A stretch of 64,000 nt of DNA from JACADW01 sp963747985 (GTDB lineage: Bacteria; Acidobacteriota; UBA6911), in the NCBI GenBank assembly GCA_963747985.1, contig CAVVHG010000001.1:124001-188000 (forward strand). Reading direction: 5' to 3'. Within the stretch, counting starts at the first letter, position 1; each line of letters opens with the position of its first letter. Under the pieces are notes generated by a model. The model was not told the DNA's origin and searched no databases. It saw nothing but the letters and a program-made list of their open reading frames with translations. Below, piece by piece: positions 59,899-64,000 of the stretch. The position numbers and the translations under genes are program-made.

Positions 59899-61173
59899 CT
59901 ATCTTCCTCTCCGGAGTTCGACGAACGGGTGTTCGCCGTAGACTATGCGGACGGGAGCTCCGTCCTGAAGGATCGACATCCGCGCCGCCTCGACCACCAG
60001 TTCGTTGATGCTGCTGTTGGCCGGCGTGGCAATCAGGCCCCTGGCGTCCGCCTCCCGGATGATTTCCCGGCGGCGTATCAGTGCGGCGCCCGGCGCGAGG
60101 TCTTCGGTTTCGTTCTCCAGCCGGTGAATGGCCAGTGTAATCCCGGCGACGGACTCGTATCCGTATCCGATGGGCTTGTAGCCGGGCCCTTCCCAGTGGA
60201 CAAGTCGATAGAAATCGGGGCTGACGTAATTGTATTTCGAGCCGCCGGGCCCGATGCCCTCGAGGTACGAATAGGCCACGCCGCGATTGTGATCGTCGTG
60301 GAAAATCAGCCCGGTCTGGCCTTGCCCCTCGCAATACAGCACCATGCCCTGGTCGTTGCTGCCGGCAGCGGCATCGGGATATCCCAGGCCGTTGACCACG
60401 GAAAGGAGGGCGCCGTTCTCCCAGGTCACGCGGGCGTGTGACCACATGTACGCCTCGTTCCCGTTCGGGAATCTTCCCTTAACCCCCTGCACCGAGACGC
60501 TCGCCGGCTTCAAACCTGTGATGAAGTAAACCAGGTCCACATAGTGGCACCCGATGTAGGTGAAGGGATCCGTCCGGTCGCAGACGAACCAGTTCTGGAA
60601 ATTGGATGAGCGATAGTAGTACGGTTCGATGAGCTTGGCCTCGCCGATGGCAAATGTACCGACCTGTCCAAGCGCATACGAGCGTCGAGCCACCAGCGCG
60701 CGGCGATCGAAGCGTTTGTGGTACTCCACGCCTACGAAGCGGCCCTTCTCTGCAGCCAACTTCTCGATTTCCAGTGCCTGCGTGTGCTTGAGGACGAGTG
60801 GTTTTACGCACAGCACGTTCTGATCATGACGCAAGGCGTGCATCACCACGTCATAGTGAAGATCGTCAGGCATGGCGACCACGACCATGTTGCCGGAAGG
60901 CATCGAGGCGATGACCTCCTTGTACAGGTCGGGAAATTTCCTGTCAGCCGGTTCGGTGAGAGCCGGGTGGGCCGTGAAATCCTGTCCGGGAAAAGCCTCA
61001 TGCAACTCGCTGCTGTCGCGGAGTGCTCTTAACGGAGGATTGCTCAAGGCGCACACCGAGATCTTGCGGACGATGCCGGTTCTTTGCAGGTGATAAAGCG
61101 AGGGGAGGAGCAAATCATACGTGATCATTCCCCCGCCCACGATGGTAGCGTCGAGACTCCTGGCTTGTGGCAT
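59899..61173 (-). CDS. Gfo/Idh/MocA-family oxidoreductase
   Basis: 424 residues from ATG 61173 (GGAGGGG about ten bases upstream; a TTG at 61176 is in frame). The Rossmann start is DATIVGGGMITYDLLLPSLY, with MVVVAMPDDLHYDVVMHALR and the catalytic-lysine motif VLCVKPLVLKHTQALEIEKL (CVKP in place of EKP). The C-terminal domain has GVEYHKRFDRRALVARRSYA and YIGCHYVDLVYFITGLKP (His). It is longer than the usual ~350 residues because of a C-terminal extension (about 330-424). NAD(P)-dependent sugar or inositol oxidation is expected; an oxidised product could be the keto substrate of the aminotransferase encoded 14 bases downstream, a common arrangement for making an amino sugar or amino cyclitol. 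Confidence 0.85.
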   Translation of the reverse strand: MPQARSLDATIVGGGMITYDLLLPSLYHLQRTGIVRKISVCALSNPPLRALRDSSELHEAFPGQDFTAHPALTEPADRKFPDLYKEVIASMPSGNMVVVAMPDDLHYDVVMHALRHDQNVLCVKPLVLKHTQALEIEKLAAEKGRFVGVEYHKRFDRRALVARRSYALGQVGTFAIGEAKLIEPYYYRSSNFQNWFVCDRTDPFTYIGCHYVDLVYFITGLKPASVSVQGVKGRFPNGNEAYMWSHARVTWENGALLSVVNGLGYPDAAAGSNDQGMVLYCEGQGQTGLIFHDDHNRGVAYSYLEGIGPGGSKYNYVSPDFYRLVHWEGPGYKPIGYGYESVAGITLAIHRLENETEDLAPGAALIRRREIIREADARGLIATPANSSINELVVEAARMSILQDGAPVRIVYGEHPFVELRRGR

Positions 61174-61261
61174 CAAAGCAGAACCCCTCCCTTGGAAGTT
61201 TCAAGGACCATTCCGAGTATCCGGAAACCTGAGGCCGCGCTACATTCTAAGTATTGGGGAC

Positions 61262-61399
61262 AGGCTACTCAACCTCGAAACTCGGCGGCACCATGAAAGG
61301 TGCAAAACAACCTGCCTGGGATGATCCGTGAGCCGTATAAGGCAACACCCGACACGCATAGCGCAACGGCGGGATTCATGAGGCTGTTTCGAGGTTGAG
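61262..61399. repeat. inverted-repeat element (family C, CTCAACCTCGAAAC arms)
   Basis: CTCAACCTCGAAAC at about 61268-61281 and its exact inverse GTTTCGAGGTTGAG at about 61386-61399 form a perfect 14-base inverted repeat about 130 bases apart. The left side extends as AGGCTACTCAACCTCGAAA, which is also found at 35985-36003. The element lies between the glycosidase-like lipoprotein (stop at 61415) and the oxidoreductase. No gene lies in the remaining 61174-61261. Confidence 0.65.
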
Positions 61400-61414
61400 G
61401 TGTGGACTGCACCC

Positions 61415-63556
61415 CTAACCGAACACGACGGCTTTCACTTCGAACCGACGCAAGCCGTTTTTCAGGACCAGTCGATTGCCTTCGGATATCAGGCCGTTTC
61501 CGAGCGCGCGGGTGCCTTCCGATGAAATCTCGACCGCATTCCCCGGGCTCCATCCGACACCGCCCAACCTGAGCTCCTCGTAGTCGTCATTGGAGGCATT
61601 GACCAGAAGCAGCGCCCGACGCTCGCCGAGATCATAGGCGTAGACCGCAATGTTGGCCGTGTCCTCCAGGAAGACCGGACACCGTTCCCCGGCCAGTTCG
61701 GAAAGCAGGCCCTGCAGGAGGGCTTGTCGGACCGGGTGACGCAGTCCCAGGTAGCCGGCGCTGCGACCGAAAGGAAGCAGGATCAGACGTTGCCCCACCA
61801 CAGCCATGCCGGGGCCCGTCCTTTCGCCTGACGGATTCCGCACCTCGGTGTGTACCGACACGTCTCCCTCATATTCAATCTTCAGGTAGTCGCCGGTCAG
61901 TGCCTGAGCGGTGAGCCGGCCCTCGCGCAGACCGGCATAGGTACGGCCGTCGGTCACCTGCTCGTAGGAAGGCATGCCGGAATCCGAAGCCAGCCAGTCC
62001 GCGCGCTTCACGCCGATGATCGATCCCAATCCCATTTGAACGAGTGTGAAGATCGCGTCTCCATTCAGCAGGACGACGTTGCCTGACAGGAGTTCACGGA
62101 TCTGGGGGTCCTGCAGGCCGCGCCCGTACTGGCCCGAGATTGCCAGCACACTTTGTTTCTGGCCGCTCCACTCGCGGAAAGTGTGGGCGATGCCCATCAC
62201 CCCGAGAAATCCCGCCCAGAAATCCTCCTCGGGTGCCAGCTCGCTCAGGCTCTGCCCCTTCTCCGTCCAGAGCGAGTACGAAGCCTTCGGATTGTAGAGG
62301 ACCTGTACGCCGCTCTCTTTGCTGTGTTCGAGCTTGAGTCCCTTGAGTCTGTTCGCCAATGCCTTGGCGTGAACGAGCGGCTGTGCATATCCCTCCCGGG
62401 GCATCGCGCCGTTGCCGAACAGATCGAAAATATCCATCGTGATGCCGGCCGTCCCGAGCGCCGCAGACGATTCAACCTGGAAACGGGTAAACGTACGCGA
62501 CTTGGAGAAGCGGGAATGCGGCCAGTTCTCAAGCTCGGGGTAGAGGAGCGTGTCCGGCGGAACCATGGCGGCGCTCAGTCGCGAAATCCGGCTGAAATTC
62601 CAGAGGTAATCTGCCCCCGAGACTTCGGAGTACGACGGGAGATGGGGCCGGTTTACAGGGGCTTTTCCGGCCGCCAACCCCCTCAATACGCCCTCCCAGT
62701 CACGACCCTCGATGCAGTGAACCTCGGGAGCCGAACTCATGAGCCCGACCTGTGTCTCAGATGAAACGCGGCGGACGGCCTGGCCGAGCATCGTGGCCAG
62801 GCTGACCATGGTCTCCCGGTTCGTATCGAGCCATACGCCCCGGAAGGGATGCGGCGGCCCGGGTCGAAGCACTCCTTTCACGAACTCCCCGCGTGTGACC
62901 GTGCGCCCGATGCGCCGGGAAAACTCCTTCATGTGCAATTCGCAGAAACATCCGCCCCACTGCAGCGGTGCGTGATTGTGCAGCCGGAAGTCGTCGTCCA
63001 CCCAGATGATTCGGGGCTGTACCTGCGCCATGCGCTCGTACTGCTGCCGAAGGTGCTCGCGCAGAGCAGGGCACAGCGGGCATGCCTGGGCACTTGCGGT
63101 CCTCCCGTTGGCGTCAACCATCAGCTGGAACTGCTGGCCGGGCTTGAGGACTCTGCCCCGATCGGCGTGGAGGAGCGCAGACCACGGATTCAACGAAGTT
63201 GTCACGCCCTGGGCTGCAAGGCGCGGCTTTACCCTTTCTACCATACGAAGCCACGGTCCGATTTCCTGCAGCGTGGGATGACCCGTGTTCAGCTCCTCAG
63301 CCCAGAGGATAAAGGCCACGTCGTCAATCTGGGCCTCACGGCAAAAAGTCGACAAGGCCTCGCTCCGCTCTTCCTCATGAAAATCGGGAACCATGGCCAG
63401 GCGGAGGATATACAGGTAAGGCTTTCCGGCTTGCCCGTCCGTCGTTTTTTCGACGCCCTTCCCTGAGTCTCTGTGATTCTTCGAGGAGCATCCTGCGGCG
63501 GCAGCAAGACCTGTGCCGGCCCATGCCAGGTTCCTGCAGAAATCGCGACGTTTCAT
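61415..63556 (-). CDS. Tat-exported lipoprotein, large putative glycosidase
   Basis: 713 residues from ATG 63556 (GGAGGGC upstream). The leader MKRRDFCRNLAWAGTGLAAA then AGC has a twin-arginine pair and lipobox cysteine. The N-terminal ~330 residues appear to be a TIM barrel: YLYILRLAMVPDFHEEERSE, DDVAFILWAEELNTG, RIIWVDDDFRLHNHAPLQWG (acidic motif) and LLYPELENWPHSRFSKS (candidate catalytic Glu). A Rossmann-like middle domain (VQVLYNPKASYSLWTEKGQS, NVVLLNGDAIFTLVQMGLGS) and an all-beta C-terminus (ALLLVNASNDDYEELRLGGV) follow, the architecture of GH42-like enzymes. No family can be named with certainty. The upstream gap is shared with a divergent membrane acyltransferase. Confidence 0.72.
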   Translation of the reverse strand: MKRRDFCRNLAWAGTGLAAAAGCSSKNHRDSGKGVEKTTDGQAGKPYLYILRLAMVPDFHEEERSEALSTFCREAQIDDVAFILWAEELNTGHPTLQEIGPWLRMVERVKPRLAAQGVTTSLNPWSALLHADRGRVLKPGQQFQLMVDANGRTASAQACPLCPALREHLRQQYERMAQVQPRIIWVDDDFRLHNHAPLQWGGCFCELHMKEFSRRIGRTVTRGEFVKGVLRPGPPHPFRGVWLDTNRETMVSLATMLGQAVRRVSSETQVGLMSSAPEVHCIEGRDWEGVLRGLAAGKAPVNRPHLPSYSEVSGADYLWNFSRISRLSAAMVPPDTLLYPELENWPHSRFSKSRTFTRFQVESSAALGTAGITMDIFDLFGNGAMPREGYAQPLVHAKALANRLKGLKLEHSKESGVQVLYNPKASYSLWTEKGQSLSELAPEEDFWAGFLGVMGIAHTFREWSGQKQSVLAISGQYGRGLQDPQIRELLSGNVVLLNGDAIFTLVQMGLGSIIGVKRADWLASDSGMPSYEQVTDGRTYAGLREGRLTAQALTGDYLKIEYEGDVSVHTEVRNPSGERTGPGMAVVGQRLILLPFGRSAGYLGLRHPVRQALLQGLLSELAGERCPVFLEDTANIAVYAYDLGERRALLLVNASNDDYEELRLGGVGWSPGNAVEISSEGTRALGNGLISEGNRLVLKNGLRRFEVKAVVFG

Positions 63557-63843
63557 ATTCAGCCCTCCGGAAACGGGATGCGAACCCTCCACTTTCCCGA
63601 TCCTGATTATCGATGTAACCGCCGCCATATCAACCAGGAAAATAGCGGCCTGGCTCAACCACCCGCCGCAGCCCTGACATCGGCTATGGCAGCCTTGTGC
63701 CCCCGGTCAACATGCCCTATGATGCCGGCGGTGACACGTGCAGCAGTCCGGAGGCGTCCGATTCACTCACCAGCCACTCGGGGGCAGCCGAACCAGCGTC
63801 CCCGAGCATGCGCTGAATCTTGAACGAGCCGTGAGGTCACGAG
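63557..63843. other. 287-base divergent intergenic region
   Basis: No gene is supported. It separates the minus-strand glycosidase-like lipoprotein from the plus-strand acyltransferase and should contain promoters for both. I see no well-spaced consensus pair. Confidence 0.4.
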
Positions 63844-64000
63844 ATGACAATGAGCACGCCAGACCCGAGTACTTGCGTCCCGTCCGGCAGTACCAGGCTC
63901 CAAGCCCAGGATCTGCCCGCCGCCAGGCCCGAGCGACTGGTCTCCCTTGACGCCTACCGCGGGGCGATCATGCTATTGATGGCTTCGAGTGGCCTGGGCT
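63844..64000 (+). CDS. DUF5009/HGSNAT-like membrane acyltransferase (5' part, runs off right edge)
   Basis: The frame from ATG 63844 (ATG 63850 is an alternative) is open to the window edge, 52 codons. After a variable N-terminal stretch comes RPERLVSLDAYRGAIMLLMA then SSGLG, the characteristic opening of heparan-alpha-glucosaminide N-acetyltransferase-like and DUF5009 proteins (RL.SLDA.RG...). These are multi-pass membrane proteins that acetylate amino sugars across the membrane. Only the first helix is visible. Confidence 0.75.
   Translation, partial: MTMSTPDPSTCVPSGSTRLQAQDLPAARPERLVSLDAYRGAIMLLMASSGLG

Noticed and set aside
59885..60445. 187-codon extension of the aminotransferase frame
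   Set aside because: This part is out-of-frame reading of the oxidoreductase gene on the same strand; the ATG at 59884 has a good ribosome-binding site and the family N-terminus.
1..64000. CRISPR array, tRNA or rRNA genes
   Set aside because: The repeats found are inverted, few and unevenly spaced, with no regular direct-repeat/spacer pattern, and no tRNA cloverleaf or rRNA-like stretch was recognised by eye.

Overview
The window looks like chromosomal DNA of a high-GC member of the Acidobacteriota, probably from the Solibacter/Bryobacter side. This is inferred from gene content, not from an rRNA. The signs are an Oar-type TonB-dependent receptor with a carboxypeptidase-regulatory domain, a decayed ADOP/MacB-type permease, and many Tat-exported TIM-barrel, DUF362 and oxidoreductase proteins that begin with an RRxF-type leader. 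There are also exported RidA and PLP proteins, and several families of palindromic intergenic repeats. I see no rRNA, tRNA, CRISPR array, intact insertion sequence, integrase or phage gene.

Layout. 1-14.6 kb: the 5' part of a TonB-dependent receptor (minus), two exported proteins (DUF362 and a secreted protein with a glycosidase-like appearance, minus), a triple-RidA protein followed by a SelA-like PLP enzyme, then a DUF2156/GNAT pair, a CrtI-like oxidoreductase, an exported aldo/keto reductase and TIM-barrel protein, and an ECF sigma/anti-sigma/zinc-ribbon trio. 14.6-19.4 kb: remnant of an ADOP permease, a CehA/McbA metallohydrolase, a URO-D superfamily protein and a CobW GTPase. 19.4-28.6 kb: a periplasmic peptidoglycan module made of a thioester alpha-2-macroglobulin, penicillin-binding protein 1C and an exported dipeptide epimerase. 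28.8-42 kb: PilZ protein, Ycf46-like AAA+ ATPase, a multidomain hybrid histidine kinase with a response regulator carrying a GHKL domain, a squalene-synthase-like protein, an Nramp-like transporter without the metal-binding motif, a lipoprotein prolyl oligopeptidase and a DUF4434-like lipoprotein.

42-54.1 kb is a sugar-catabolic region: RhaT-like permease, fused NanE epimerase-ROK kinase, GH140/DUF4038 apiosidase-like protein, Gfo/Idh/MocA dehydrogenase, a PGDH_C protein of the apionate oxidoisomerase type, a complete RbsABC-like importer (one permease gene is frameshifted) and a xylose-isomerase-like TIM-barrel protein. Read in order, the second part of this region matches the steps of apiose release, uptake, oxidation to apionate, oxidoisomerisation and decarboxylation to L-erythrulose. 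That is the main functional hypothesis for the window.

54.1-64 kb: a small translationally coupled pair (hypothetical + DUF5674), DinB-fold and NIF3 proteins, an unusual GHKL ATPase with an Ig-like segment, a class III aminotransferase/oxidoreductase pair, a large exported glycosidase-like lipoprotein, and the start of a DUF5009/HGSNAT-like membrane acyltransferase.

Intergenic space is occupied by at least five kinds of short inverted repeats (near 4.5, 7.3, 12.5, 46.5, 58.4 and 61.3 kb), some of which extend into gene ends and appear to supply terminal codons.
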